A stretch of DNA of 64,000 nucleotides from Campylobacterota bacterium (lineage in GTDB: Bacteria; Campylobacterota; Campylobacteria; Campylobacterales; Thiovulaceae), in the NCBI GenBank assembly GCA_030152305.1, contig JASKOM010000009.1, positions 27,183 to 91,182 of the forward strand. Reading direction: 5' to 3'. This document shows, piece by piece, positions 9,495 through 18,628 of the stretch. Every line of letters begins with the position of its first letter. Within the stretch, counting starts at the first letter, position 1. A program made the translations under genes and the position numbers. Below the pieces are notes generated by a model. The model ran no database searches, was not told where the DNA came from, and saw nothing but the letters and a program-made list of their open reading frames with translations.

Positions 9495-12400
9495 GTATTT
9501 GTTCCTTTTTGATTAAATCGATTTTTTGTTCTTTCACGAAATATTCTCGAATTGAACTTACCCAATAATATAAATATGGAATAAAATATCTTTCGATAAA
9601 AGTTGCTGAAAGCATTCCGCCGAACATTGCAATACCGATTGAAAATCTTCCCATTGCACCAGCACCAGAACTTAAAATTAATGGCAACATTCCAACTAAA
9701 AAGGCAAATGAAGTCATCATCATTGGTCTATATCTTAATCGTGCCGCTTCCATTGCTGAATCATAAATTGATTTTCCAGATAATCGTTGTTCTTCGGCAA
9801 ATTCAACGACTAATATTGCATTTTTCGCTGAAAGTGCTATCAAAGTTAATAAACCAATCTGAAAAAAGACATTGTTATTTAAAAATGGAATTACCCAAAC
9901 AACGGCATAAGCTCCTAAAATTCCATATGGAACAGCTAACATGATCGATAACGGTAAAACCCATTTTTCATATAGAGCCGATAAAATTAAATAGACCATG
10001 ATTAAAGCAAAAATTACGATTATTAAAGCTTTTGAACCAACTAATTTTTCTTGTAAATATAAACCTTCCCAGTCATAAGTTGCAGATTCATGTAAATATT
10101 GTTCAGCCATTGTTTCGATGAGGTTAATAATTTCACCTGAACTTGTTCCACTTGCTGGAGAACCCATAATTACAGAACTTAATACACCGTTAAAATGTTC
10201 AATCGAAGCAGGAGCTGATTCCATATGAACTTGAATAATTGACGAAAGCGGAATCATATTTCCATTATTTGAACGAACCCAAGCTCGACCAATATCTTCA
10301 GGAGTTGCTCGATATTGCGAATCTGATTGAACTTGAACCCAATAAGTTTTACTATTTTTCGTAAATTGATTAATATTCATAACTCCAATTGTTGATTGCA
10401 AAGTCTGAAAAATTTCATTTATCGATAAACCAAGACTTTTTGCTTTTTCTCGATCGACATCAACTCGTAAAATAGGCGAAGTCATGCTCATCGTTGTCAT
10501 TGGATTTTTAAAATGTTGATCAGCCCGTAATTTTTCCAAAAATGAATTTGTTGTCGAATATAATAAACTGACATTATTATCAGCTGGTTGTAAAATTCTA
10601 AGCATAAACATATCGGACGGTCCCATTCCTCGAATTGGAGGCGGTGGCATTGCAAAAACTCTAGCTTCTCGAATTGATCCCAATTTTGGAGCTAACGAAT
10701 TTAATATTCCAAATACTTTTAATTCTTGTGTTTGTCGCTCTTCCCACGGTTTTAATCGAACGAAAATAACCGCTGAATTTGGTTCTTGAGAAAAAGTCAA
10801 AATATTAAGTCCAGTAATTGCCGTAAATTTAATAATGCCTTCTTGATTTTTTAAAATTTCTTCAACATTTTTTACAACTTCGAGAGTTCGATCAGCTGTT
10901 GCACCATCTGGCAAATTTATACTCGTGATAAAAAAGCCTTGATCTTCCATTGGCAAAAATGCACTTGGCAAAGTCTTATTAAAAAAATATATAAAATAAT
11001 ATGTCGAAAGATAAACTAATAAAAATAAAAACGGTATTTTTTTTATCATAAAGCCTGACCGTCGAACATAGCTATCTGTCATTTTTTCGAATCTTTTATT
11101 AAACCATCTGAAAAACCATGATGGTTCATGTTGATGAGGTTTTAAAATTAATGCACCAATTGCTGGAGCAAAACTCAAAGCTACAAATCCAGAAAACACA
11201 ACCGAAATAGCAATTGTCGAAGCAAATTGTTTATAAAGCTGACCTGTCATTCCACTCATAAAAGTAGCTGGAATAAAAACTGCTCCCATAACTAAGACGA
11301 TTGCAATAACTGGACCAGAAATTTGACTCATAGCTTTTATTGCTGATTCTCGCGGTGATAATTTTTCTGTTTGCAAAATTCGTTCCATGTTTTCGACGAC
11401 GACAATTGCATCATCAACAACGATACCAATTGCTAAAACAAGACCAAACAAAGTCAAAGTATTTATCGAATAGCCTAATAAATACATGCCGATAAATGCT
11501 CCCATTAATGAAACAGGAATTGCCAAAATCGGAATTATCGAAGCTCTGAAACTTTGCAAAAATAAATAAATTACTAAACTAACTAATAAAATCGATTCTA
11601 TTAAAGTCGAAACGACCTCATCGATCGAAATCTTTACAAAATCAGTCGTATCATAAGGCACAGAATAAGAAATACCTTTTGGAAATTTTTGAGATAATTT
11701 TTCCATTTTGTTTTTTACGGCATCAGCTGTATCAAGAGCATTTGCACTAACATCAGCAAAAATACCAATCATCGATGCTGGTTTGCCATTTACTCGACCG
11801 AAAAATTCGTAATTTTGACTGCCTAATTCAACACGAGCAACATCTTTTAATCTAATTAACGAACCGTTTTCTTTTGCTCGAACGATAATATTTCCAAATT
11901 CTTCAGGAGTTGAAAAACGACCTTTTGACGATAATTGCATTGTCCAAATTTGTTCATTCGAACTATTTGGAGCTTGACCTAATCGACCTGGTGCAACTTG
12001 AATATTTTGTTCTTTAATAGCCAAATTAATATCAGTTGCCGTTACACCAAGAGAACTCATTCGATCAGGATTTAACCAGATTCGCATTGCATAATCTCGT
12101 TGAGCAAATATTTGAGCTCGACCTGCACCCGGTATTTTTTTAATTTCATCAAGAACATTTGACAAAATATAATTACTAATTTGTGTTGCATCGTAACTTT
12201 CATCTGGCGATGTAACGGCAATTAATAATAAAATATCAGAAGTCTTTTTTTGAACAGAAACACCTAAATCTCGAGCTGTTTGAGGCAAAAGTGCAAGAAC
12301 CGAATTAATTCTATTTTGAACATCAACCGCAGCCATATCTTGATTTACACCAATATTAAAAGTGCAAGTTATCGTAGCTGTTCCACTTAATGCCGTAGCT

Positions 12401-12645
12401 TTTGAACTCATATACATTAAGCCATCAGCTCCAGAAATTTGTGATTCCAACGGATTCAAAATCGTGTCGGCGATCGTTTGAGCATCAGCTCCTGGATATT
12501 GTGCCGTTACGACAACAGTCGGCGGTGTTATATTTGGCAATTGAGAAATTGGCAAACTTTTTATTGCAACAAATCCCAACATAGCAATAATTAAAGCAAT
12601 AACCGTTGATAAAACAGGTCTTTTTATAAAAAAAGTGCTGATCAT
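9484..12645 (-). CDS. RND multidrug efflux inner-membrane transporter (HAE1/AcrB/CmeB family)
   Basis: Protein of 1053 aa, full family length. It starts MISTFFIKRPVLSTVIALI, the standard N-terminus of HAE1 pumps. The proton-relay pair lies in GIVVDDAIVVVENMER (about 405-420). A conserved GFFITSINLPDGAT occurs near 570. Twelve membrane helices and two large periplasmic loops are evident. It uses the proton gradient to export drugs, bile-like compounds or other amphiphiles; substrates cannot be read from sequence. The adaptor gene lies 5 bases upstream. Three GATGAGGT words fall within it (10117, 11133, 11615). Confidence 0.95.
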   Translation of the reverse strand: MISTFFIKRPVLSTVIALIIAMLGFVAIKSLPISQLPNITPPTVVVTAQYPGADAQTIADTILNPLESQISGADGLMYMSSKATALSGTATITCTFNIGVNQDMAAVDVQNRINSVLALLPQTARDLGVSVQKKTSDILLLIAVTSPDESYDATQISNYILSNVLDEIKKIPGAGRAQIFAQRDYAMRIWLNPDRMSSLGVTATDINLAIKEQNIQVAPGRLGQAPNSSNEQIWTMQLSSKGRFSTPEEFGNIIVRAKENGSLIRLKDVARVELGSQNYEFFGRVNGKPASMIGIFADVSANALDTADAVKNKMEKLSQKFPKGISYSVPYDTTDFVKISIDEVVSTLIESILLVSLVIYLFLQSFRASIIPILAIPVSLMGAFIGMYLLGYSINTLTLFGLVLAIGIVVDDAIVVVENMERILQTEKLSPRESAIKAMSQISGPVIAIVLVMGAVFIPATFMSGMTGQLYKQFASTIAISVVFSGFVALSFAPAIGALILKPHQHEPSWFFRWFNKRFEKMTDSYVRRSGFMIKKIPFLFLLVYLSTYYFIYFFNKTLPSAFLPMEDQGFFITSINLPDGATADRTLEVVKNVEEILKNQEGIIKFTAITGLNILTFSQEPNSAVIFVRLKPWEERQTQELKVFGILNSLAPKLGSIREARVFAMPPPPIRGMGPSDMFMLRILQPADNNVSLLYSTTNSFLEKLRADQHFKNPMTTMSMTSPILRVDVDREKAKSLGLSINEIFQTLQSTIGVMNINQFTKNSKTYWVQVQSDSQYRATPEDIGRAWVRSNNGNMIPLSSIIQVHMESAPASIEHFNGVLSSVIMGSPASGTSSGEIINLIETMAEQYLHESATYDWEGLYLQEKLVGSKALIIVIFALIMVYLILSALYEKWVLPLSIMLAVPYGILGAYAVVWVIPFLNNNVFFQIGLLTLIALSAKNAILVVEFAEEQRLSGKSIYDSAMEAARLRYRPMMMTSFAFLVGMLPLILSSGAGAMGRFSIGIAMFGGMLSATFIERYFIPYLYYWVSSIREYFVKEQKIDLIKKEQIHDQ

Positions 12646-12650
12646 TTTTA

Positions 12651-13799
12651 TTATTTCGCTTTTAAAATTATTTGACTATTTGGTCTTAATTTAACGAGAT
12701 TATCAATTGCAACAAGATCACCATTTTTAAGTCCGTTTTCGATAATTACATTGTCGCCAAGCCAAACAGTTGGAAAAACAGGAGCAATTCTCACAGTTTG
12801 ATTATTATCAACGATAAATATAAATTTGCCTCGATCCGAAGTTAAAATAGCTTTTTGTGGCAAATATAAAACATTTTGCCAAGTCATGCCTTTTATTTTT
12901 ACTCGAACAAATTGCCCCGGCAAAAGAACATGATCATCATTTTCGATAACAGCTCGATAAGTTATATTGCCAGTTGATGAATCAACAAACGGAGAAATAA
13001 AATCAATTTTGCCTTTTCGATTAATAGTTGTTCCATCGCCTAAAACTAACTCGATGTCATAAACTCCATTTTTTGGCAAAATTAATTTACCGCTTTTGAT
13101 AGCTTTTTCTTGAGCTAATCTTTGATTTTCATTTAACGAAAAAGTTACATAAATTGGATCACTTTGATAAATAGTTGTTAAAAAACCGTTTTGACCCGCT
13201 GTAACAAAAGTTCCAACATCGATACGAGATTTATCGACAAAACCGCCTACTTGAGCTTTAATCGTCGTATAACTTAAATTTACTTTTGCCTGATTTACAG
13301 TTGATTTTGCACCTTTGAGACTAGCAGTTGTTACTCGCAATTGAGCCATTGCATTATCGAGATCTTGATTACTCGCGGCATTTGCTTCAACAAGTGGCTT
13401 AATTCGATTATAAGTCGTTTGAGCATTTAAAAAATTTGCATTTGCAACTTCATAAGATGCTTGAGCATTTTCGAGTGCATTTTGTAAATCAGTTGGATCA
13501 ATCGTAAATAAAACTTGACCTTCTTTTATATAACTGCCTTCAGAATAAAATCGTTTTTGCAAATAGCCTGAAACTCTTGCATAAACTTGAACAGTCGAAA
13601 AAGCTTGAGTTTGTCCAGTTGCTTCGAATATTGCTGAAAAATTGCCTTCTTTGACAATTGTCGTCGAAATAGAAACATTGCCTTCAGGCGGTTTTTCCAT
13701 GCCTTGCATTTTTGGTCGTTCGCAACCGATAAAATTCAAACTTAAACCTAATAATAAAACTAAGTTAATTTTGCTTTTAGAAAAAAAATAATTATTCAT
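12651..13799 (-). CDS. RND efflux periplasmic adaptor (membrane fusion) lipoprotein
   Basis: Protein of 382 aa with a lipoprotein signal ending NFIGCERPK. The order is beta-barrel (VQVYARVSGYLQKRFYSEG), lipoyl half-motifs (LFTIDPTDLQNAL), coiled-coil hairpin (about 100-165) and second lipoyl half (YTTIKAQVGGFVDKSRIDVG), then the membrane-proximal domain. It links the inner-membrane pump to the outer-membrane duct. Its start overlaps the end of the MarR gene by 8 bases, which places regulator, adaptor, pump and duct in one transcript. Confidence 0.92.
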   Translation of the reverse strand: MNNYFFSKSKINLVLLLGLSLNFIGCERPKMQGMEKPPEGNVSISTTIVKEGNFSAIFEATGQTQAFSTVQVYARVSGYLQKRFYSEGSYIKEGQVLFTIDPTDLQNALENAQASYEVANANFLNAQTTYNRIKPLVEANAASNQDLDNAMAQLRVTTASLKGAKSTVNQAKVNLSYTTIKAQVGGFVDKSRIDVGTFVTAGQNGFLTTIYQSDPIYVTFSLNENQRLAQEKAIKSGKLILPKNGVYDIELVLGDGTTINRKGKIDFISPFVDSSTGNITYRAVIENDDHVLLPGQFVRVKIKGMTWQNVLYLPQKAILTSDRGKFIFIVDNNQTVRIAPVFPTVWLGDNVIIENGLKNGDLVAIDNLVKLRPNSQIILKAK

Positions 13800-14268
13800 C
13801 TTTGATATTTTTTAAATCCTCTTTATTATAAATAAGATTGCATAAAGCTTTTAAAACTTTTGCTGTCGATTCGATTTCAGCTTGAGAAAAATGGCTATGT
13901 AAATATGATGTTGCATCTTTTAGAACTTTCATAGTCGAATCTTCGAGATTTTTGCCTTCATCCGTGATAACGATTAATTTATGTCGTTTGTCATTTAAAT
14001 TATTAACTCGTTTAACAAGCTTTCTTTTTTCAAGTCCATTAATTAAACGAGAAACACTAGTTTTATCTTTGCCAATTAAATAAGCTATATCTTTTTGAGA
14101 TAATTCAGCCCCTTTCCATAAAACGATCATAATTCTTAATTGCTCAATAGTAATATCAATTTGATTAAGCTGAAACTGTTTTATTGCATAAAGCCGAATT
14201 GCAAAAGCTGTATGATTACTTAAACAACCTAAAGATGGCTCAATAGGACATTCACAACGATTGATCAT
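13792..14268 (-). CDS. MarR family transcriptional regulator of the efflux operon
   Basis: Protein of 158 aa with a winged helix-turn-helix: LSQKDIAYLIGKDKTSVSRLINGLEKR (recognition helix) and the wing KRVNNLNDKRHKLIVIT. An N-terminal Cys-rich start (MINRCECPIEPSLGC) with Cys5, Cys7 and Cys15 could make it redox- or metal-responsive; that is inference. An RBS AAGGAGG lies upstream on the minus strand (about 14281-14288). As first gene of the operon it should repress its own transcript through the palindrome at 14306-14331. Confidence 0.9.
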   Translation of the reverse strand: MINRCECPIEPSLGCLSNHTAFAIRLYAIKQFQLNQIDITIEQLRIMIVLWKGAELSQKDIAYLIGKDKTSVSRLINGLEKRKLVKRVNNLNDKRHKLIVITDEGKNLEDSTMKVLKDATSYLHSHFSQAEIESTAKVLKALCNLIYNKEDLKNIKDE

Positions 14269-14305
14269 TTTTTATTATTAACCTCCTTTTTGTGATCAAA
14301 ATAAA

Positions 14306-14331
14306 AAATTAGTTGAATAGACAACTAATTT
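14306..14331. promoter_or_regulatory. Palindromic MarR-type operator
   Basis: A perfect 10-base inverted repeat, AAATTAGTTG then a 6-base spacer then CAACTAATTT. The AGTTG...CAACT core is typical of MarR-family sites. It lies about 38 bases upstream of the marR start codon and just downstream of a TATAAT on the minus strand (14339-14344), so a bound repressor would cover the transcription start. Confidence 0.75.
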
Positions 14332-14338
14332 AAAAAGA

Positions 14339-14344
14339 ATTATA
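14339..14344 (-). promoter_or_regulatory. -10 element of the marR-efflux operon promoter
   Basis: TATAAT on the minus strand, seven bases from the operator palindrome. No convincing -35 is visible, which is common in Campylobacterota promoters. Confidence 0.5.
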
Positions 14345-14539
14345 AACAAAGTAAAAGTTAAATAACTTAATTAATCTTATGAATGATGTATTTCTCATTC
14401 CGTGCTTGACAAGAAAACTATGAATTATTAATAATTTATTTTATGTGAATTTATTTGAAAAAGAGGCATTGAGCTATAATTCGACAAGATCACTTCCCAC
14501 AGACTTCGAAAATGTGAGAAATGAAAAATCCAAACGAAA

Positions 14540-15424
14540 GTGGCTGAAATTATGGCATACAAATATGAATCTGTGCTGAAATCGTTCCAATACTCGACAG
14601 AGAGTTATCAAGTTATTTCTGATTTTTTATTATCAGGCGATAAAACAAATCCAAAAGTCATGTTAAAAGTTACTGACATTTCTAAACATTTCAATAAACG
14701 ACCTAATGACTGGTTTGCAAATCCAAGCACAATAATTTTTATTAAAGCTTTGATTAAAATCAAAATAAAAGGTAACGACAAACAGTTTATTAAAGCTTTT
14801 AAGAAGTGGTTAAAAAGTGATACAAGAAAATCTGGTATCACTCAAAAAGACGATTCTACCGAGATTGTAGAGAAGCTTGAAAACAAAGAAATTGTTAAAC
14901 TTGCAAAAGATATCGAAATGATTGAAGTGAAAAAAGGTAACTTAGCAGGTTCTGAAAACGGTAAGTCAGTTCAAGGAACTTGGATTCATCGAGATTTAGC
15001 AGTTGAATATGCTCGTTGGCTTGATCCAGAATTTTCAATTTGGATTTCTCAAAAAATCTTAGAACTTGTTAATGATGGTGTTGCTTGGAATGAAATTCGA
15101 AATAAGACCAAAAAAGATTATTTGCCTCTCACAAGTGCAATAAAAAAATATGTTGTTCCAGCAAATACGAAAACAAAAGCGGATATTATTTATGGGCAAA
15201 TTGCAAATTTTATAAATTTACGAGTTACTCAACAAAAGGCAAAAGATATTCGCGAAGAACGACATATTCAAGCAAACGAATTAACTCGAGACTATTTCGA
15301 AAAGCTCGAATTAGATCGAATTGCAAAACTTCAAATCTTCGCTGAAATTATAATTTCACAACTTCAAACAACAGATCTAATAAAATTATCAAATATGATC
15401 GCAAACTACGAATATCAAGATTAA
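14540..15424 (+). CDS. KilA-N domain protein
   Basis: Protein of 294 aa from GTG 14540; ATG 14552 is an equally likely start, neither has a strong RBS. The KilA-N domain spans about 10-175. It contains LKVTDISKHFNKRPNDWFANP and the hallmark QGTWIHRDLAVEYARWLDPEFSIWI (split here by an insert at about 75-145). KilA-N is a DNA-binding domain of phage and mobile-element proteins. The C-terminal part (about 200-294) is helical and unassigned. A TATAAT at 14475-14480 may serve as its -10. It marks the left edge of the accessory island and is followed by a hairpin repeat at 15506. Confidence 0.8.
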   Translation: MAEIMAYKYESVLKSFQYSTESYQVISDFLLSGDKTNPKVMLKVTDISKHFNKRPNDWFANPSTIIFIKALIKIKIKGNDKQFIKAFKKWLKSDTRKSGITQKDDSTEIVEKLENKEIVKLAKDIEMIEVKKGNLAGSENGKSVQGTWIHRDLAVEYARWLDPEFSIWISQKILELVNDGVAWNEIRNKTKKDYLPLTSAIKKYVVPANTKTKADIIYGQIANFINLRVTQQKAKDIREERHIQANELTRDYFEKLELDRIAKLQIFAEIIISQLQTTDLIKLSNMIANYEYQD

Positions 15425-15505
15425 CAAAAAAATAACTTCACACAAAACGGGAGACTTCGTTGTCCGTGCATCTACACAGGATCTAAGAATTAATATGTTT
15501 TCTAG

Positions 15506-15542
15506 ATTCTGAATCAAGTTACAGGAGCTATCGCTTCAGAAT
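15506..15542. repeat. Hairpin repeat, family A copy 1
   Basis: Stem ATTCTGAA / TTCAGAAT enclosing CAAGTTACAGGAGCT and a short tail. The same inner 15 bases occur (complementary strand) in the copy at 54142-54177, where the stem is ATCCCGAA / TTCGGGAT. Both stem arms changed together. A shorter relative lies at 20152-20172. Confidence 0.65.
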
Positions 15543-15586
15543 GACAAGTTTAATAGATAGAATTTGATAAAAAATGGTAAATAAAA

Positions 15587-15934
15587 TTGCATCAAATAGA
15601 AAAATATTATAAAAAAATAGAAGAGCTGAAAAATTTCTCGTCGAATGAAACTTCGATTAGAAGAGCTTTTGAAAATTTGTTAGACGGTTATGCGAACGAA
15701 TATAAATTTAGTTTTATCGCTGAATTTCCATATAAAAATATTCGTCCAGATGGAACAGTGAAAGATCAATTTCGGTTTGATATTGGTTATTAGGAAGCTA
15801 AAGATGAAAGTGATGATTTATCGATCGAGATAAATAAAAAATTAAATAAAGGTTATCCAAGTTCGAATATAATTTTTGAAGATTCTCGTCGTGCTGTTTT
15901 AATTCAAAATGGTAAAACTGTTTTTGATATTTCG
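15587..15934 (+). pseudogene. N-terminal nuclease part of a type IIG-like restriction-modification enzyme, broken by an amber codon
   Basis: From TTG 15587 the frame reads 68 codons to TAG at 15791-15793. It then stays open, in the same frame, into the 854-codon methyltransferase frame, giving a 970-aa protein if the stop is ignored. Around the stop the sequence reads RFDIGY-stop-EAKD. Related enzymes usually read GYWEAKD there, so the TAG most simply comes from a TGG tryptophan codon. Asp55 (RPDGT) and Glu70-Ala-Lys72 would form a PD-(D/E)xK nuclease site. The truncation therefore removes nuclease activity unless the amber is suppressed. No clear RBS precedes the TTG. Confidence 0.7.
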
Positions 15935-18499
15935 ATGACAAATCGCGATAAATTAGCTGATTTGATAAAGACTTTTTTTGAATATGAAAAGCCAGAAATT
16001 AATGAATTTCGTAAAGCTCTTCAGCAATTTACGATCGATATTCCGAAAATTGTTGAATCGATTCGTCGAAAAATTGAAATTGCTGAACTTGAAAATGTAA
16101 ATTTTAAAAAAATTTATCTTGAGTTTGATGAGGTTTGTCGAAATTCGATTGATCCGAATATTTCGAAAATTGATATTTATGAAATGCTTGTTCAACATAT
16201 TTTGACTGAAGATATTTTTAGAGTTATTTTTTCGGAGAGTGAATTTCATCTGCATAATAATATTGCCAGAACTTTGAATAAATTAGAAAATTCGCTGTTT
16301 GATAGAAATGAAAAAAGAGATTTGTTTAATTCGATTCGTTATTATTATGAAGCGATCAAATCGCATTCGGTGGCAATAAATGATTATCGCGAAAAGCAAT
16401 CGTTTTTGAATTCGTTGTATGAAAATTTTTATAAAGCTTATAATCCAAAACGGGCTGATAAATTAGGAATTGTATATACTCCGTTAGAAATTGTTGATTT
16501 TATGATCGATTCGACTGATAAAATTTTGTATAAATTTTTTAAAAAAACTCTCGCTTCGGATGGTGTTAATATTCTTGATCCTGCAACTGGAACAGGAACT
16601 TTTTTGACTCAAATTATGAATCATTTTGATAAAAATAGTTTGATTAAAAAATATGGCAATGAACTTTTTGCTAATGAAATTTCGATTTTGCCTTATTATA
16701 TTGCCAATTTGAATATCGAATATATTTATCAGCAAAAAACTGGCAAATATAAAGAATTTGAAAATATTTCGTTTGTTGATACATTGGATTTGAATGAGCA
16801 TATTGATAAAGATCTTTTTTCTTTTTCGGATGAGAATCTCGAACGAATAAAACGGCAAGAATCTTCTGATTTTACGGTGATTATTGGAAATCCGCCATAT
16901 AATGCAAATCAGCAAAATGAAAACGATAATAATAAAAATAGAACATATGAAAAGTTAGATAATCGAATAGCGAAGACATATGTTGCGACCTCATCGGCAC
17001 AAAAGACAAAAGTTTATGATATGTATTCGAGATTTTATCGTTGGGCTTCCGATCGAATTGGCAAAAGTGGAATAGTTTCGTTTGTTACAAATTCAAGTTT
17101 TATCGATTCAAAGACTTTTGACGGTTTTCGTAAAACAGTTTTTAATGAATTTAACGAAATTTATATTCTCGATTTAGGCGGAAATATTCGCAAAGGCGAA
17201 CGAGACGGTAATGTTTTTGACATTATGACAGGTGTAGCAATTTCGTTTTTTGTCAAACGAGAAACAAAAAGTCCGTGCAAAATATTTTATTTGAAGAATC
17301 CAGAAATTGGGCGAGAAAATAAATTAAATTGGTTGCGAGAACATAAAGAAAGTTTTCATGATCTCGATTGGAATTTGATCGTTCCAGATGACCGAAATAA
17401 TTGGCTAAATCAAACTGATAACGATTGGGATTCGTTAATTCCAATTGGAAGCAAAGATACAAAACTTGGACAATTCCCAACTGCTATTTTTAAAAATTAT
17501 TCTTTGGGTGTTGTTACAAGTCGAGATGAATGGGTTTATGATTTTTCAAAAGATAATTTAAAAAACAAAGTGAATTTTCATATTGATGAATATGAAAAAA
17601 CAAGACAAGCTATAAAAAACGAAAATATAGATTCATTTGTGCATACTGAAAATATCATAAAATGGACAAGACATTTAAAAAATCAACTTGCCAAAAAGAA
17701 AGAAATTCAATTTCAAAATGAGCATTTATATAAATCACTATATAGACCTTTTGTAAAAAAAATTATGTATTTTGATTATTTTCTTAACGAAATGCAATGT
17801 CAACAACCTAAATTTTTCCCAAAAGCTGATAGCGAGAATTTTATGATGGCAGTTAAACAAGGTCAAGAATATCCATTTTTTACTTTGGGATCTAAAATAA
17901 TTATGGATTTTTCTTTTCAAGGTTCTGTTCAAACTTTCCCATTTTATACTTACGATGAGGTCGGCAAAACGGAAAATATCACAGATTGGGCTTTGGAAAA
18001 ATTCAGAAATTTTTATAAAAATAATTTGATCGAGAAAATCGATATTTTTAATTATGTTTATGCTGTTTTGCATTTTCCAGAATATCGCAAAAAATATGAG
18101 ATAAATCTCAAACAAGATTTACCACGAATTCCATTTTATGAAAACTTTTGGCATTTCGCCGAAATTGGAAAATCGCTTTTAGATTTGCATATAAATTTCG
18201 AAAAAGCTGAAAAATATGAGATCAATTTTCCTGAAAATCTTGATCATAATTTATTCAAGTCTAAGAAATTTATTGAATATTTTCCTGAAACTGCATTTGA
18301 ATATAAATTGGGAAATCGTTCGGCGATCGAATGGGTAATCGATGGTTACAAAGAGAAAAAAATCGGAGATCCGACAGTTGCGAAACTATTCGATAATTAT
18401 AAATTTATCGATTATCGAGATGAAATCTTAGATTTATTAAAACGAGTAACAACAGTCAGCTTAAAAACCGTGGAATTAATTAAGAAATTGGAGGGTTAG
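15935..18499 (+). CDS. Adenine-specific DNA methyltransferase and specificity part of a type IIG/ISP-like restriction-modification enzyme
   Basis: ATG 15935 allows an 854-aa product lacking the nuclease. Residues about 1-150 are a helical connector. The methyltransferase core follows, with SAM-binding motif ILDPATGTGTFL (about 212-222) and catalytic NPPY in VIIGNPPYNANQQ (about 316-322), the signature of N6-adenine methylases. The C-terminal half resembles the target-recognition region of type ISP and Mrr-methylase fusion enzymes (GNIRKGERDGNVFDI, SLYRPFVKKIMYFD). No helicase is present. With the upstream amber codon it may work as a solitary methylase. Three GATGAGGT words lie inside (16127, 16988, 17954). 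Confidence 0.8.
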   Translation: MTNRDKLADLIKTFFEYEKPEINEFRKALQQFTIDIPKIVESIRRKIEIAELENVNFKKIYLEFDEVCRNSIDPNISKIDIYEMLVQHILTEDIFRVIFSESEFHLHNNIARTLNKLENSLFDRNEKRDLFNSIRYYYEAIKSHSVAINDYREKQSFLNSLYENFYKAYNPKRADKLGIVYTPLEIVDFMIDSTDKILYKFFKKTLASDGVNILDPATGTGTFLTQIMNHFDKNSLIKKYGNELFANEISILPYYIANLNIEYIYQQKTGKYKEFENISFVDTLDLNEHIDKDLFSFSDENLERIKRQESSDFTVIIGNPPYNANQQNENDNNKNRTYEKLDNRIAKTYVATSSAQKTKVYDMYSRFYRWASDRIGKSGIVSFVTNSSFIDSKTFDGFRKTVFNEFNEIYILDLGGNIRKGERDGNVFDIMTGVAISFFVKRETKSPCKIFYLKNPEIGRENKLNWLREHKESFHDLDWNLIVPDDRNNWLNQTDNDWDSLIPIGSKDTKLGQFPTAIFKNYSLGVVTSRDEWVYDFSKDNLKNKVNFHIDEYEKTRQAIKNENIDSFVHTENIIKWTRHLKNQLAKKKEIQFQNEHLYKSLYRPFVKKIMYFDYFLNEMQCQQPKFFPKADSENFMMAVKQGQEYPFFTLGSKIIMDFSFQGSVQTFPFYTYDEVGKTENITDWALEKFRNFYKNNLIEKIDIFNYVYAVLHFPEYRKKYEINLKQDLPRIPFYENFWHFAEIGKSLLDLHINFEKAEKYEINFPENLDHNLFKSKKFIEYFPETAFEYKLGNRSAIEWVIDGYKEKKIGDPTVAKLFDNYKFIDYRDEILDLLKRVTTVSLKTVELIKKLEG

Positions 18500-18628
18500 G
18501 GTTTAGTAAGTTTAGTCAAATTAAGTGGAAGATGAAATCGATAATTTAATACATTTTGGTAAACTACATACCGTGTTAAGTTTCTTGACACGGAAGACAA
18601 TATAATTTTTAAGCTTTAAGGATTAAAA

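Noticed and set aside
9603..9944. 113-codon plus-strand frame inside the RND pump gene
   Set aside because: Antisense shadow of a conserved pump region, low-complexity translation.
2223..15793. TAG read as a sense codon (genetic code change), suggested by open frames after TAG at 2223 and 15791
   Set aside because: Clear genes end with TAG at the expected place, for example cytochrome c553, the DctM gene and the small gene at 20233, so TAG is a normal stop here.
16484..16915. 143-codon minus-strand frame inside the methyltransferase gene
   Set aside because: It lies opposite the SAM and NPPY motif region of a real gene, is Ile/Phe/Asn-rich and has no domain; a shadow frame.
18571..18606. 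Promoter made of TTGACA (18585) and TATAAT (18601) before the pentapeptide-like gene
   Set aside because: The spacer is only 10 bases. The TATAAT may still serve as a -10, but the pair is not a sigma70 promoter. The CCGTGT/ACACGG pairing around it has no T tract.
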